The notes: a model not told the origin generated them from the letters alone. Positions 10,477 through 23,617 are shown, counted from the first letter of the stretch. The stretch: DNA of 64,000 nt from Magallana angulata (GCF_025612915.1 NC_069111.1:19435301-19499300); one strand, 5' to 3'. Numbers and translations are program-made.

Positions 10477-12289
10477 ATGTCCTAAACCGCAATAATTCTC
10501 TTAATTGTTCTCTGTGCTGCAAAAGCTGATTTTCGAAAGTAAGTGTATTTTATTAATCAAGCAGCGTGATCGAAAAAAAGTTGAGTGTCAGCACAACGCA
10601 CTCATGTTTAAAAACTTTAACATACTTTTACACATCCATTCAAAATTAATTTCGAAGTCAACATTTATTTTTTCCGCCAGAAACACGCCCATTTATACTT
10701 ATGATGGTCTTATTACGCACCTCACCAATGGAGCCCGTGTCATGTTTTTCTTTAACACGACAACCTGTCAACCTTTTTCCCAGACAAGAGTTTCCGACCT
10801 TCCAGTGTTTGGAGGGGAAATTAATTTTTTCATAGCTCCAAAAAGTTCTAATGATACTACTGGACAACTGATTTTTAATCATGATGGTTACGCGTTTGAT
10901 AATACCAACGAAGGTAACCATCAAATACAGTAGTTCATGTTTCATCTGAACTAACAAACAAACGAGTGTTAAAGAAAACTTTATCATAATAGAAACACTT
11001 ATATACAGTTGTTCAGTTTACTTCCTTTTATAATACCTTATATTGGTTTGTTTGATTGTGCATTTTGGTAAATGCAGCGCTAACCGAACAGATACAGTCC
11101 GTCTACATAATGAATACCACCGCGTTTATTCTCTATGGAAGCCTAGGATTCTTTGCCAACAAAGCAGACAACGTAAAAGGTGTAATTTGCGATTGGTCCT
11201 CTGGAAAAGGAAAGTTAGAAAATAATCTTTTTTTTAGCATTTATTTAGTCTTATTCAGTGACACTATATTTAATGAAATGTTCAAACGCTTCCGAAAAAT
11301 TAGTAGAATTAATACTACTAAATTCATAAAAAGCAATATTGATAAGAAAATGAAAATTGAAAGGAAACAAACATAATTAAATAGATAATTAATAGTTTGT
11401 CTATAGCAGGCCTTACTTTAATTTATCAAAATATCATAATTTTTATCACGAAAAATGTATACTAGTGGAATGTTTATAGGTACATGTAGTATATATAAGT
11501 CTTTGTTGGTTTATTTGGAATTCATCTTCTTGCAAATTGATATAAAACTTAATTTATGCTGAACATAAATATGAAATTAGCGGTGATAACGAACAGTATT
11601 CAAAATCAATAATCTGTTTATTTATAAATGCAGCAAATTCTGGGTAAGAGAGCAACTAACTCCACGTCATCTCAACTCTTCCGAACAAATTCGCACAATG
11701 CTGGTTAATGGCAATCCGCTTCGATTTGCCATAGTATTTGATGGATGTCAATGTGTCAAGGGCAATTGTGGACATAGTTATATCGGAGGAAATATAGCGG
11801 GTATATTATTTTAATTATGTATTTTAAAAGTTAATTAACTTCTGATCAAAACGCTCCATCCATGATTTATTATTTTTGTTTATAATGGCAGATCCATGAA
11901 ATGCTAAAAATTTATTAGAAAGAATACGATTAAACTCTTAGAACAACCTTTTTGACTGACAGTGTATAAAGTTTTTTCAACTCTAAATTTAAGAAATCTT
12001 CAATTTTGTCAAAAAAAAACTTCTTTGTTCACGATAATCAAATAATATTTATATTTTAGGTGTGAAAATATCAACCGATGGCACAATATCTTTTTCAAAT
12101 GCAATGACATTGTTTCTCCCTAATCCAGCATCACCGATGTCTTTTCGCGAGCTCCTGGTTGGAAGCATTTATAGCAACAATACCATATCATTAATGTTGT
12201 CCTATGAAAAAATGCCAACTCCAGATATCGAAATAGCATGCCCCATTGAAGCGGTCAGGAGACATGCAGATTTTTTTAGTATTGAATAA
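10477..12289 (+). pseudogene. Array gene A: five-exon secreted two-repeat protein, stop at codon 3
   Basis: Exons, by comparison with gene B: 10477-10538, 10681-10913, 11078-11213, 11634-11800 and 12060-12289, with phases 2-1-2-1. Exons 2-5 are fully open and close to B: TYDGLITHLTNGARV, VYIMNTTAFILYG, CDWSSGKGK, EQIRTMLVNGNPLRF and ISFSNAMTLFLPNP. The signal exon aligns base for base with B and has an ideal GCCACCATG context, but codon 3 is TAA (10483-10485) where B has TAT. The exon 3 donor is GTTAGA instead of GTAAGA. With no other in-frame ATG in exon 1, the copy should make no secreted product unless another first exon is used. With otherwise intact exons, this is a very young null, a polymorphic allele or a base-call error. 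Confidence 0.65.
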
Positions 12290-13321
12290 CATAGATAATA
12301 TTTTGACATGTCATATTAACTATCATGAATATAATAAATTATATTTTCAAGATCTTTAGTGCATTGAATATTGAACTTTACCATTTCAAATCCGTTTTAG
12401 TCGTGTGAAATGGTACAACGTTTTCTTTCATTGTGAAAAAGAGGAAGACAAAAAAGAAATCAAATCAAAGCAACATAAATTGTAATTTAAAGCCTTACAT
12501 GACATCTGTAACATTTTAACATAAGAGGTGAAGTTTGTACAATAAATTACTAGGTCTACATTTTCATTCTTTTGGCTAACAGGAGTTACTGTTCTTCATA
12601 CACGTTTGTTGTCATAAGCAAGCTAAACTATCCAAAATAAATAAATAATCTATATAATACTTTGATCAACATTGTTGTAACCTATTTAAAACATGAGAAA
12701 GCAACTGGTGAACAAACAGAAAATTATCATCACATATGTCATGCATTTATTGCAATAAAATTTTATAGTTAAAGTGTATTCATGAAGTGTTCAATTTAGC
12801 AGATATTGGGAATGAAAAAAAATTACGTCAAATTTTTAAAGCATTAAAATTAATATACGAAAATTGTAAATAAATAAAATAAATATTCAAGAAATCTGTC
12901 AGTAAATCATAGCTAATCAGCTCAGTTTTCTGACAGTTTTAAAATGTGTAGATTGATAATAAAATACCATTTAATTATCAAATTGTAATGAACACCAATT
13001 GACTGTAAAGTGACATAATCCTGTCTTTTAATCTAATAAAACTGAAAGACTTTGTAGGCGTTCTTTGAAAATCGTTCGTTTAAAACAGAAGTTTAATGTG
13101 TTTTCATGAGAGGTTTTACAAAGAAGGCTTGTTTTCCGATCAAAATATTTTATGTTACGCGTGCATTGATACCATACCAACTTTTTGTGATGTACATCAC
13201 CTCAAAATACATAGAAGCCAGCCACATTATATACGACATTTTCTGCCTTTTATTGTTGCTTAAAGTAAGTCTATCATCAATATCAAATTACAACTGTTGA
13301 ATGAAAGATGCTATAAAAACA
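12290..13321. other. 3' flank of gene A, homologous to the 3' flank of gene B
   Basis: No gene. The sequence aligns in stretches with 18552-19638 behind gene B, for example GGAGTTACTNTTCTTC at about 12582 and 18885, and CCTCAAAATA near 13200 and 19605. It is part of the duplicated two-gene block. Confidence 0.5.
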
Positions 13322-14107
13322 ACATGTTATATTAAGGACGTCGGTGGTCCTTTCTGATATTGTCCAAATAATGTACTTATATTCTTAATTCAGTTTTGTT
13401 TGCATATATTTATGGAATTATATTTATTACATTTTTAAATGAGCTATTTAAAAATTTAATTAAGCTTGTACTTTAAGCCAAATTTTTAATTCAATCTTAA
13501 AAATGTGTATGCCTGACATGTAAACAAAATGTTTCCCAGTCCTTTTTAGCTTATTTTTTTCACGTAAAATCAGATCTTTCAATTCTTGTACAATTTACTG
13601 TAGAATAAAATGAGATAAAATTTTAATGTTGAAAAATAAAAAAATATGAAGACGTCAGGTTTTATAGTATCAATATCATGAACAACAAAAAATCATTATC
13701 ATACACCTAAAAATGATCGTTGATATTTTATATTGAATGGTATTTTTTAGCTTATTTACGAGGGTTATTAGAAAAATTCGCGTACAAAGTGATTTACGGC
13801 AAAATTACTTTCTACTTTGTAGGATGGCGTATGTTTTATTAAATTACTGTCAATTGAAAATAAGTGTGCAAGATATCATATGAATTTGAATTTTTAAAAA
13901 AAAATGATACAGCGATTTTTACTTTGCATGAATCAAATTTACGGAGCACCATTTCATATTTCCACGATGTCAAATGACATCAAACAACTGAACGTCAAAC
14001 CTGTTACTCTTTTTCACAGTAAACACCTTTAACCTCCACAAACTTTTCAAGAAGATATTTAATCCATTCGTAAAATGCACGTTCATTCCATTATTTTTGT
14101 CATTTTT

Positions 14108-14696
14108 GGGAGTTGATTTTAATCAACTCTCCTATGCAGTTACTCTGGCAAACCGAAAGTGAAACAGTGTTTGGACCTAAGCACAAATCATCACCGCTGA
14201 CTAGACGTAGATCTTGAAAACAATAGATAAATTCGGTGTACTGTATGCTGTACCATTGTTCTTCAAAAGAAAAGTATCTATAGATACCTTGAAAATAGTC
14301 AAATTTTATATAGTATGAATAATTCTATTGTTTTTGTAGTTGCATGTATTCCTACGCTAGAGTTCAATATAGTCTCGTTCAACCAGACGCTCGGCTGTCT
14401 CCGTAAATCTCCGACAAGCAGAGAGTCTCTCTTGGTAGTCGGAGATTAACGGAGACAGCCGAGCGTCTGGTTGAACGAGACTAGAGTTCAATATTGCTTG
14501 GATCCAGACGTGTAAATTTTTTAGAAACATTTCGATTACTCATACACAGTTTGACTATCTTTAAATATTACACAACATGATTCATATGGGGTTTTCTCGA
14601 AATCCTTGTCGGAAAAGTTCGAGAATTCAAATTATAAAAATTTGCATTACTTATCGTTGATTTTAAAATTGATAATTATCAATAAAATCAACTCCC
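14108..14696. mobile_element. GGGAGTTGATTTT-ended element, copy 2, nested
   Basis: Inverse orientation relative to the copy at 6437-7268, with the same terminal repeat (GGGAGTTGATTTT at 14108, inverted at 14696). It contains the same hairpin insert at 14371-14482, flanked by AGAGTTCAATAT on both sides. It lacks the 221-base MITE found in copy 1. Confidence 0.6.
14371..14482. mobile_element. Nested hairpin insert with 12-base target duplication
   Basis: The arms AGTCTCGTTCAACCAGACGC and its inverse form a long stem of about 45 base pairs. AGAGTTCAATAT occurs directly before (14359-14370) and after (14483-14494). Confidence 0.65.
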
Positions 14697-16568
14697 GACA
14701 GTACTTCAGTACTTTGATTTATATACTGTCTTTTGTGACATATCCTAGATCATTTAGGTCAAAAAATCTCTGTTCACGCAGTTTCGACTTAAAGAGAAAA
14801 CAGCGAATTCCATTGGAGCAATATCCAGACTGTAAAGTGGGGGGGGGGGGGCTGCAAGAGCTCAAAATATCAGTTCTTCAATCTTTAAACGTCTGTGATT
14901 CTAAGTGTAAATCTTTGGTCTAAAAAAGCAGCATCTAAGAACCTTTTGGACTCCATCGGAGATTTTCCTGTGTGCACACAAAATTAAATGAAGGCCCGAT
15001 GCTCCAACGTCAACGATTTTTACTTATTTTCGAGCGTTGTTCGTCCAAATTCGGCGATATACCGATCAAACAAACATTCTTCAATATAATTGAAACATTT
15101 ACAAAATGACTTTCATAAGTCATTGTCATGTCATAAAAAATATCGTATGTTTTTTTGTGCTTAAACGATACATTTTCCTAATAAGGTCAAATGCGTATAA
15201 AATAAAAAAATAAAAATCTGACATGCTCCGTGAAGCATATCTTATCAAAATAATTAAGCTGTATATTTTTATTGTGCATTTTAAAAATACAAATCTTTAC
15301 AAATTTCTCAGAAAATACGTCAAGTTTAAATCTGAAAAGTTTTGATTATACCAGTTCCATGCGAGTAGTCCGCTCACAATCAAACTAGTCCGCGAACTTT
15401 TTAACAACCCTCGTATAATCTTTTCACTTTAAGATGAATTTTCTTTATTGTCAGATATAAAAATCATAAGAGGGTTGTACAACAAGATCGGCAATAATAT
15501 AAAAACAACATTTACAATCACTTACTAATGCATGGAAAAAGTTAAAATTTAAAAATTTAAATTAAAATCAGAAACATATCTGTTCAATAATTTTTTGTTT
15601 ACTTTTAGTTTTCCTTAAGCCATTGATATAACACATTTTAAAAACTTGTCAATTTATATTTTTCATTGAAATATCTTTTTATTAAGTTATTAAGTGGAAC
15701 TAAATGAATGCAAATGATACGGACATTAAAACAACACCTTGTAATCAAATGAACATAAACGTCTTACAACGTTAGACCCTGGACAAAGTATTTCTTTAAA
15801 TTTATTTTCAAAAATCATGTCACCACAAAGTAATCCATCATTCTTTACATGTACATGTAGGTATATTTTCACCAATTTTTCATACTTTCAAATTTTTTAC
15901 AACATGTTACACTTCATTGTCTTCAAAGCAAACAAAATGGAGAAAAAAAATTAAAAAATTTATGTTAATTCAATATAAATTCATCACAGATTTAAATTTT
16001 GAATAAACAAGAGACACATTCTTCGTTAAGCCCTTTGTCATCGTACAAAGTTGCGTTGCAAATCTTTGGTACGAGAGCTACTAACGTCATCTCAATTATT
16101 ATGAACAAATTTGCACGATGATAGTTAATGGTAATACATTTCGATTTGCCATCACTCTTAATGTATATCCATCCCTGTTCAGTATTATGCAATCGGTGTA
16201 AAGGTTATAATAGAGAATATGTACCAGGTGTTGTATTTCGGTTTTCTGTGCTCATAAGGTACAATTTAAACTTCGATTAACAACCCATTATATTATCTAC
16301 ACATACTAAATTACTAATTATGATTCAGTATTCAACATGTTCCATCTGGTTATAAACCAAACATGTATCAACACTGAACTTAACTTCCTCACATTGTATT
16401 CGTTTTAACAACTTTTTCATTATCATTAAAAAATTTACCGTGGATATTATGTTGTCCTACATTCTTATCGCATCTATAGATTGCAATTCACAGTTCAAAA
16501 TGTGGTTCTCGATTTCTCGTTTCTATGTCTACTTTTACAAACAAATGTCAAGTTGATAAGAAACCGCC

Positions 16569-18551
16569 ATGTTCTATACGACGTTGATTCTTTTTCCCTT
16601 TCTGTGTTTTACCAAGGCTGATTTTCAAAAGTGAGTGTATTTAATCATCAAACGCAGTATAATGTTAGAAGAGTTGAGTGTCGTCTGACCACACTCAATG
16701 TTTACGCGCTAAAAACATATAATTGTGATACATTTTAGAACACTTTAGTATTTTTTCAAAATATTATATCATACAACATTGATCCATTCAAACAATTTTT
16801 GTATTCTCTGAATTCAAAAATACATTGATAAACATAATATCTTTATCTCTTAGATTTCATTACTCAACGATAACTTACAATCCATGCAGACTAGGTTATG
16901 AAACTTCTAAATTTATGTGAATAAGCTTTGGAGATTTTTTTGCTAGAAACACGCCCATTAATACTTATGATGGTCTCATCACTCACCTTACCAATGGAGC
17001 CCGCGTCATGTATTTCTTCAACACGACAGCCTGTCAACCTATTTCCCAGACAAGAGTTTCCGACCTTCCAGTGTTCGGAGGAGAAATTAATTTTTTCTTA
17101 ACCACAAAAACCTCTAATGATACACCTGGCCAACTGATTTTTAATCATGATGGTTATGAATTTGACAGTGCTAAAGAAGGTAATAATTCGATTTAATAAT
17201 CCTTTTTTTAACCTGAAAAAGCAGATAAACAACAAAGAAATCATCATCATAACAGAAAAACTTACTATACAGATGTTCATTTCACTTCCCTTAATGTTTT
17301 GTTATATTGATTTGTTTTTTTGCACATTGTGGCAAATGTAGCATTAACCGAAGACATACAGTCTGTCTACATCATGAACAGCACCGCCTTTATTCTCTAT
17401 GGAAGACCTGGGTTCTTTTTCAACAACACTAACGACATAAAAGGTGTAATTTGCGATTGGTCCTCTGGAAAAGGAAAGTAAGATAATGGTCTTCATAAAG
17501 CATTAAAGTTTCTTATCTAGGTATATTCTATATTAAATTAACAAAGTTTCTGAATTACTGGTACAAATAAACACATTATATTCGGAAAGAGAATGCAGTA
17601 AAGTAAAAAAGGACAAAAGTATAGAAAAGAAAATGTATATAGAAACACACAGTCATATAATTTGACATTTGATATTTGAAAATATCCAACATTTTGCCAT
17701 GCACTAGATAAACCTAACTTTAAACTATCAAATGATGTTAACCTCTATCAAGAAAAATAGTTTATTTGTTTAATGTATATCAATAGTAGAAGTATTAATT
17801 TGTTTATTTGAAGTTTGGTTTCTTGCTTTAATGCTGAACATAAATATTAGTATATTCAAAACTGTAGCAAATTTTGGGCAAAAGAGCCAGTAACTCCACG
17901 TCAACTGAACTCTTACGAGCAAATTCGCACGATGCTGGTTAATGGTAATCCACTTCGATTTGCAATCACACTTGATGGATGTCAATGTGTCGATGGAAAT
18001 TGTGGACATGGTTATATTGGAGGAAATATGGCGGGTATGATTATAATATTTTTTATTCTAAAATGTGATTTACTATTAGTCAAAACTATTATAAAGCACA
18101 TCATATTTTTATTGTTTTCTTATGTTTGCGTGTAGAGTTCTTCCTATGAATATCGATGAAGAAAAACCGAAATGATAACAACTATCTTAGAGCACTTCTA
18201 GACTGTATAAAGTGTAATATTGGTAGTCTTAAATTATTCTTTAGAAATATTCAATTACTTCTATAAAAAACACTTCCCATGTACATGTTTACCAATTTTT
18301 ACTTTACAGGTGTGAAAATATCAAAAGAGGGTACAATATCTTTTTCAAAGGCAATGACTCTGTATTTTCCTGTTCCAACATCCCCGATGTATTACCGTGA
18401 GCTTTTGGTTGGAAGCATTCAAAGTAACAATAAAGCAACATTAACGTTGTCTTATCTAAATGCGACAACTTGGGAGATCCAAAATGGAGTGAACATTGCA
18501 TGTTCTATAGAGGCTGCCAAGGGCCATGCAAATTTCTTTACTATTGATTGA
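16569..18551 (+). CDS. Array gene B: secreted two-repeat protein, 279 residues, five exons
   Basis: This is the reference member of an unrecognised family. Exons: 16569-16630, 16947-17179, 17342-17477, 17868-18034 and 18310-18551 (840 bases). All borders are GT-AG, phases 2-1-2-1. Exon 1 is a signal peptide (MFYTTLILFPFLCFTKADF). Repeat 1 (exons 2-3) has TYDGLITHLTNGARVMYFFN, FGGEINFF, VYIMNSTAFILYGRPGFF and CDWSSG. Repeat 2 (exons 4-5) has SYEQIRTMLVNGNPLRFAI, the CQC pair, YIGGN, ISKEGTISFS, SNNKATLTLSYLNATTW and a final FFTID. One Cys pair per repeat plus an extra CxC, N-glycosylation sequons at the same places as in the paralogues, and no membrane segment after the leader point to a small secreted beta-rich protein. 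The pattern (Y..L...L..G..VR...C, IGG, I..DG.I.F, NNTATLTLSYL) reminds me of VirK-like domains, but only weakly. Confidence 0.75.
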
Positions 18552-18679
18552 TATATATATTATTTTATTATTAAAGTATGACATTTTATACTATAAATAC
18601 AATGAATGATACTTCTTGGGTGTTTTTTTTTGGTGTGAATTATAATTTCGAATCCCCTTTCTCGTCGTATGCAGTGATT

Positions 18680-18681
<2 letters not shown>

Positions 18682-18742
<61 letters not shown>
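18682..18742. repeat. (GA)n microsatellite behind gene B
   Basis: About 30 GA units. Apparent open frames through it are artefacts of the repeat. Confidence 0.95.
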
Positions 18743-18745
<3 letters not shown>

Positions 18746-19638
18746 TTGGATGGTAGTTAAGAATAAGTAATCCAAAATAAATCGAATTCTAGAGTTTATA
18801 ATGACACGATTTAAGGTCAAAATTTTATCATTTATGAATAAAATGGTATACTTGTGTCTAGGTTTTCGTTTATTTGGCTTACAGGAGTTACTTTTCTTCG
18901 TACATACTTGTTGTGAGCAGCAGGTTAAACCGTTCTATATAGATATAAAATATTTACTTAATATTTTATCAAAATACTACAATCTAAGAGGGCAACAAGA
19001 TCAGAAAGCAAACAAAGAACAAAAGTAAACAATAATCACATATTCCATGCATTATGACGTTAAATGTGTTTCCATAAACGAAAGATTAAAAGTGCAACAG
19101 TTATGATGTACAACTTTCTGTAACGACATATATTCTCAATTATTCTCTTATTAATGTAAATATGATTACAAATTTAAGCTTTTAATGTATATCAGAAAAA
19201 AGGAACCGACTGGATAAATTTCATAAAGTGATGGAGGCACTTAAATCAAACATAAAGTGTACAATGCAAATAAATGAGAGAAACATGCATGAAAATTGTC
19301 AGTTAATATAATCAGCACAGCTTTTTATCAAATTTGAGGTGTGTCAGCTGGGTGTAAAAATAAAAATCTAATAATCAAACTGCAATGAAAACCAATCAAA
19401 TGCATTGTTACACCATCTTATTTTTAATATGTGAAAGCTGAAAGACTATGTAAGCCTAGGTTTTATTTGAATATTGGGCGTTTTAAACACTGATTTGATG
19501 TGTTTACAAGAGGGTCTATACCAAGGGAACTGTTCTCCGACCAAAGTTTGGTAATTGTGTTATATGAGTATTGAAACCATGTCACCATTTTATGATAAAC
19601 ATCGCCTCAAAATGATAAGAAGATAACCATGTTGTATA
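18743..19638. other. 3' flank of gene B
   Basis: No gene. It is homologous to the flank of gene A and ends exactly where the duplicated LTR-C-LINE segment begins. Confidence 0.5.
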
Positions 19639-20644
19639 TGTAACGGACCTGAGTGCTTGCTATGCACAAATATATATACGCAATCCTGCACGAGAATTAC
19701 CCGTGGGTGTAATTCTCCCAAATTACGAATTTCTCGTAAATATAGCTTCTTTTAAATTAACACAAGAATTACCTGTGTTTTGGACCCGTATTAAGATATT
19801 ACCGAGGGTAATTAAATATAAGACTTATTTAAAGTTTACGTAAATTTATTAAACGATGAAATAACAAGACGTATAATTATATAACTAATAAACAATAACA
19901 AGTACACCTACAATTAAATCACTGACAATCGGGAATTACCCAAATTGTACAGTGATACTAGCACAACCTTCGTGTGTACGTTAATTCAATAAAGGGGGGG
20001 GGGCGCACTAAACGAGAATGAACCGATTAGTGTACAAATAAATATTACTGAAATCGAGAAATAATCTAGAATTACCAGACTATATCTCACTTAAACTTTA
20101 ACGCAAAACTTTGACAATTATATACCACAATAAATCTAAATTTACGTAAAAGCTATTCCTACTGTAACAATATTATCAAATATCGATAATTCGGTTATTT
20201 AGAATAATAAAATTCCAAAGAACTATTAACGTTTACTAATTATTTAAACGATAAGACTTCAGAGATTAACCCTTTGTCTAACCGTAAATAAAATGAACTA
20301 TGTCGTCTGTATCGAAATTAATCCAATACAAACTCCCTAAATATTAATAAATATCGTGTAAACGAGATTAACCCGTAATACAACGATGAAATAATAAATA
20401 AATTACTCAAAATCCCCTAATTCAACCTAAAATAATCGAAGTAGTAAAAAAACACCCTCTAACCTCAATTGCTAAACCCCGAGTCCACCGGATAGAGTGA
20501 TCTCCCCTATTTATAAACATACAAAGTCCCCCCGGTGACCCACGCGCTTCCCTAGGGATCACTGGCAGCCACCGGCAATCACCGGCAATAACATAGATTA
20601 ATATATAAAATATAATTCAACGATTAAATTAGGTGATTAACACA
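19639..20644 (-). mobile_element. LTR of a Ty3/Gypsy element, left copy
   Basis: It begins TGTAACGGACC exactly as the right LTR does where that one meets the Gypsy body. The opposite end is set at a CA near 20644 but is not certain. The TATA sequence near 20510-20520 (TTTATAAATAG on the minus strand) marks a leftward promoter. Here no Gypsy body adjoins it directly. It is followed by gene C1. Confidence 0.65.
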
Positions 20645-21021
20645 ATATATGACAAATAAAATTAAAGCAATTCATACAACCATACAATTTAACACAGAAA
20701 TCGCAATAAAACCTAGTGTACAAAAAGTTGTAATTTACATCGGGCGGGAAATACTGAAATTCCAATACTGTAATGGCGGTATATTAAAACGAAAAGATAC
20801 AGGCTTGGAAAAAAATCATGAAAACGTTTAAAGTGGAGCTTGCCAATGAAAATAAAAGACCTGGAAGATTGAAATACAATCAAATAATCACGTTCATCTG
20901 ATGCAGTAAGTAATAATAGTGCAAATTAAGATATCTCGCTGAAAAATACAAACGGTAAATAGGGGGAACATGTCAAAAAGCATTACATTATAAAAATACA
21001 ATTCTGCATTTGGTCACAAAC

Positions 21022-23252
21022 GTCACATATAAGACATTCATTTTCTGTCTCCTGATGTTGCTTACCCTTGCTCATTCTCAAAAGTGAGTATATCACCTAA
21101 ATCAAATAATAACTAAGATGCTTTGAAAACGCATCATGGAATATTTAGGACTTTGTTGTTTGTTTCTCAAAGAGTCCTAATAATTTATTATATTTTGAAT
21201 TCAGTTTTGCATGCACATTTTCATTTACTGATTTTTATTTTAAATTAATAAGGTTTTTTAAAACTTGAACCAACTTGTGACTCAAACCAGGTTTTTAATT
21301 CCGTCTGTAAAATGTGTATGACTTCTTTATGTGAACTAGTCCTTCTAAACTTAACGTATTCTTGAGTAGGATTAGATTTTTCATCTCCCGTGTATTTTAC
21401 GGTAAATGAAATTCAGTAAAATTCAATGTTTGATAATGATACAAATTTGAAGACTTAAAGGTAATTCAATTGATAATTCTTTAATAGAAAATCCATTATC
21501 GTTCGTATTTAAATAAAATAACCTCAAAATGATTGTTATATGTATTGAATTATGATTTTAATTTTATATTATTATGATCTGTTCTCACTAATATAAATTA
21601 TGTCTATATCAGAGATAACAATCATAAGTAGATTGTATAACAAAATCGGCACCAATATTAAAAATAGCACTTACCATCATCAGTTACAAATGCCTGGTAA
21701 AAATTGAAATTTCAAAACTAAATTTGTCAGAAGCATACCAATCAATACATATGATGGTCGCATCACTGACCTCACCAATGGAGCCCGCGTCATGTATTTC
21801 TTCAACACGACAACCTGTCAACCTATTTCCCAAACACAAGACATCGATCGTCCAATAATCGGTGGGGAAGTTAACTTTTTCTTAGTCACTAAAACATCTA
21901 AACAAGCAGCCCGTCAACTGATTTTCAACCATGATAATTACGCGTTTAAAAATACCAAAAAAAGGTTTGGACTTTCTTTTACTTTTAAATTTTCTAAAGC
22001 CAGCCATATAGTACATCTCAGAAATTTGCTAATTTAAATTTTTTCAATAAAAATATGCTTCCAATGAGTAAAGGCATTTTAACATACCACTTTATCACCT
22101 TTGTTTTATTCCTATTTAAGTTTTCAAACTTTTTGTGGAAGGCCAGGATTTTTTGCTAATAATACCAACGATATAAAAGGTGGTACTTGCAACTGGACCT
22201 CTGGACACGAAAAGTAAAAAAAAATATTTTATATTTACAATTTTACTTTCCTTTTCATGAATAGAGAATAGAGGGTATGCTTGTTGATGATATCTTTTAA
22301 ATGTTAGTGTTAAAGGAGTTTATTAGTTAGTTCTTTGACATCAATGATTATACTATTCAAAAGAAGCAAAGTGAAACAAAATGGATTCAAATGGTCAGAA
22401 AATAAAACACCAACTTAAAATCTAAATAATTTTCTAATCATGTTGGATGCTCGGGTAAGTATTTTTTTTAAAAACTTTATAACAAATTTAAAGTTTTAAA
22501 TACAAGTGATTTCCTTTAGACTTTTTTCATTGAAAGTTGTTTTGCATTCTAGCAAATTTTGGGCTAGAGAGCCAGTAACCCCAGGTCAACTGAATTCTTA
22601 CGAAAAAATTCGCACGATGGTGGTTAATGGTAGTCCACTTCGATTTGCCATCACACTTGATGGATGTCAATGTTCAGTACTAAGCAACTGTGGTAAAGGT
22701 TATATTGGAGGAGATGTAACAGGTACTGTATTTGAGATTTCTGTGCGTATAGGGTACAAATTAAACTTCGATTAACAACACACCCTGCTATTTAGTATTT
22801 GATATTACTGATTTTTTCGTACTTATCATGATTCATCATAAACTTTGTAACACCGTTCATGTACACTGAATAACCAAAATCCGGAGTGTACAATTTTGCC
22901 TATGTTTGGTGACTTTTGGGGAAATGAATGATAGAGCATATTGTAATAAGAAAAAAAGATAAACTTGCTGAAGTATTGAAAATTGTAATTCTTAAGTCAT
23001 CTCTTTTCAGGTACAAAAATAACGACAGAAGGTACAATATATTTCTCGAAGTCCATGACATTGTATTTTCCGGTTCCAACATTCCCAAAGTATTACCGTG
23101 AGCTATTGGTTGGAGGCATTCGAAGCAACAATACAACAGCACTTACGTTATCATATTTAAACGCAACAACTTGGAAGACAGAAAATGATGTAAAAATAGC
23201 ATGCTCAATAAAACCTTCCAGAGGAAATGCGGACTTCTTCTGTGTTGGTTGA
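21022..23252 (+). pseudogene. Array gene C1: decayed at the 5' side, intact exons 4-5
   Basis: Aligned to B, the segments are 21022-21083 (signal exon, still encoding TFIFCLLMLLTLAHSQ), 21731-21964, about 22115-22213, 22553-22722 and 23011-23252. The position of the start codon is GTC (21022-21024), with no in-frame ATG upstream. Exon 2 is one base longer than in B (an A run before the donor), and its donor is GTTTGG. The first third of exon 3 is no longer recognisable. Exons 4 and 5 are open and close to B (YEKIRTMVVNGSPLRFAITL, TLSYLNATTW, final FFCVG), with good splice borders. The full five-exon protein is therefore lost. The intact 3' half may be simple recency or use of another first exon. 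Confidence 0.65.
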
Positions 23253-23617
23253 CTTATCGAAATAAATGTCCTTTTTAATTCGAAGAACAATCATGTCTTT
23301 TTAATCGATGTACATGAAATCAATAAACCAAGTTGTGATGAGTGGTTTTTTTTAATCTCATTGCACTTTTCAAAGACCACCTTTTAACTATTGTGACTTT
23401 TCTTTATTTCCAATAACTTTTTAAAACAACAACTAGTGTCAAACGGGGAACTCGTAGTTTGTTTGTGTGTTTTGTGATTATTATCTTCAAAAAACTGGTA
23501 CGTCAGTTGTAATGCACGTCCCTTGAAAAAAAAATATTGTTTGCCAAATTCAGCAGCTGATGGTTAAAGAAGCTAATTAAGAAGCGTTAAATTGTCTATA
23601 TTTAAACCTTTCAGTAT

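Larger units (their letters stand above)
13757..15416. mobile_element. DNA transposon with TACGAGGGTTRTTA ends, inserted in relic A'
   Basis: Imperfect terminal inverted repeats of about 30 bases (TACGAGGGTTATTAGAAAAA on the left; the right end is the inverse of TACGAGGGTTGTTAAAAAGT), with TA at the borders as in Tc1/mariner elements. No transposase frame is recognisable. A second, unrelated element (14108-14696) has jumped into it, so it is older than that one. Confidence 0.6.
13322..16380 (+). pseudogene. Array relic A': decayed C-like copy lacking most exons
   Basis: From about 13330 the sequence follows intron 1 of gene C (TTCAGTTTTGNNTGCA, AAAATGTGTATG). It resumes after a transposon insertion (13757-15416) with the ATCATAAGNRGNTTGTA block near 15465. 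Exon 2 is missing, since the flanking intron sequences meet near 15.59 kb. A damaged exon 4 is readable at about 16053-16228, with bases equivalent to TTCGATTTGCCATCAC, followed by the start of intron 4 (TTAAACTTCGATTAACAAC). Exon 5 was not found. This is a dead copy sitting in the same relative place behind A as C sits behind B. Confidence 0.6.
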
